This document shows positions 63,984-64,000 of a stretch of 64,000 nt of DNA, piece by piece (positions within the stretch are counted from its first letter, which is position 1; each line of letters opens with the position of its first letter). The notes under the pieces were generated by a model, which saw only the letters and a list, made by a program, of their open reading frames with translations, did not search any database and was not told the DNA's origin. Origin of the DNA: Hippopus hippopus (Eukaryota > Mollusca > Bivalvia > Cardiida > Cardiidae). The stretch spans positions 48,994,252-49,058,251 of the forward strand of contig OX328096.1 in NCBI GenBank assembly GCA_946811185.2, in the 5' to 3' direction. A program made the translations under genes and the position numbers.

Positions 63984-64000
63984 CCATTTCGCATTGTAAG

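Overview
The window looks like animal nuclear DNA, most probably from a mollusc and perhaps a bivalve. It is AT-rich, with long introns, tRNA-derived SINEs with (AATC)n tails, Tc1/mariner elements, minisatellite-bearing Helitron-like elements ending in a GAGCAC-TTC-GTGCTC hairpin, and a very high density of small inverted-repeat elements. The taxon is inferred from the repeat types only. There are no operons, ribosome binding sites or CRISPR arrays.

One gene is well supported. On the minus strand, four exons (15588-15043, 13702-13570, 12346-12080, 2920-2721) join with matching splice phases into the N-terminal part of an adaptor of the Dof/BCAP/BANK (DBB) family: a TIR-like domain, a two-exon DBB domain, then an ankyrin-type segment. 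The rest of the gene lies beyond the left edge. The intron between the DBB and ankyrin exons is about 9.2 kb and full of repeats. A further minus-strand exon of unknown identity lies at 54621-54818, and a weaker candidate at 49718-49978.

Nearly everything else is repeats. The dominant family (family A) is a 200-230 bp foldback element with TTAA at its ends, termini of the type TTAACCCTTTACCAAAC / GTTTGGTAAAGAGTTAA, and a central inverted repeat of about 33 bp per arm around CTGGT-N-ACCAG. Roughly 60 full or partial copies are present. The TTAA ends and CCC/GGG termini suggest piggyBac-type mobilisation. Family B (core AGTGTAGATCAAGATCAGAC and its complement) also uses TTAA. Three copies of these families sit in the same internal TTAA of older family A copies. 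Other repeats are family C (about 280 bp, CATGCTCTGGCAAAAGG-like ends), family E (CCAAT-containing palindrome), families F and G, several tRNA-derived SINEs, four minisatellite-bearing elements, two dead Tc1 elements of about 1.5 kb, a miniature mariner, a long-TIR Tc1/mariner-like element, a 205 bp Tc1-derived miniature element, an 84 bp exactly duplicated palindrome, and an LTR-like segment.

Layout: 1-15.6 kb adaptor gene with repeat-filled introns; 15.6-24.4 kb repeats, with a SINE and a Tc1 nested in family A copies; 24.4-25.6 kb LTR-like segment; 25.6-40.3 kb dense family A, a minisatellite element, a Tc1 and a mini-mariner; 40.8-51 kb Tc1 remnants, an intact SINE, microsatellites, and the palindrome; 51-55 kb family A around an orphan exon; 55-64 kb family C, a GACA/GA microsatellite, a long-TIR element, and a terminal inverted-repeat element.
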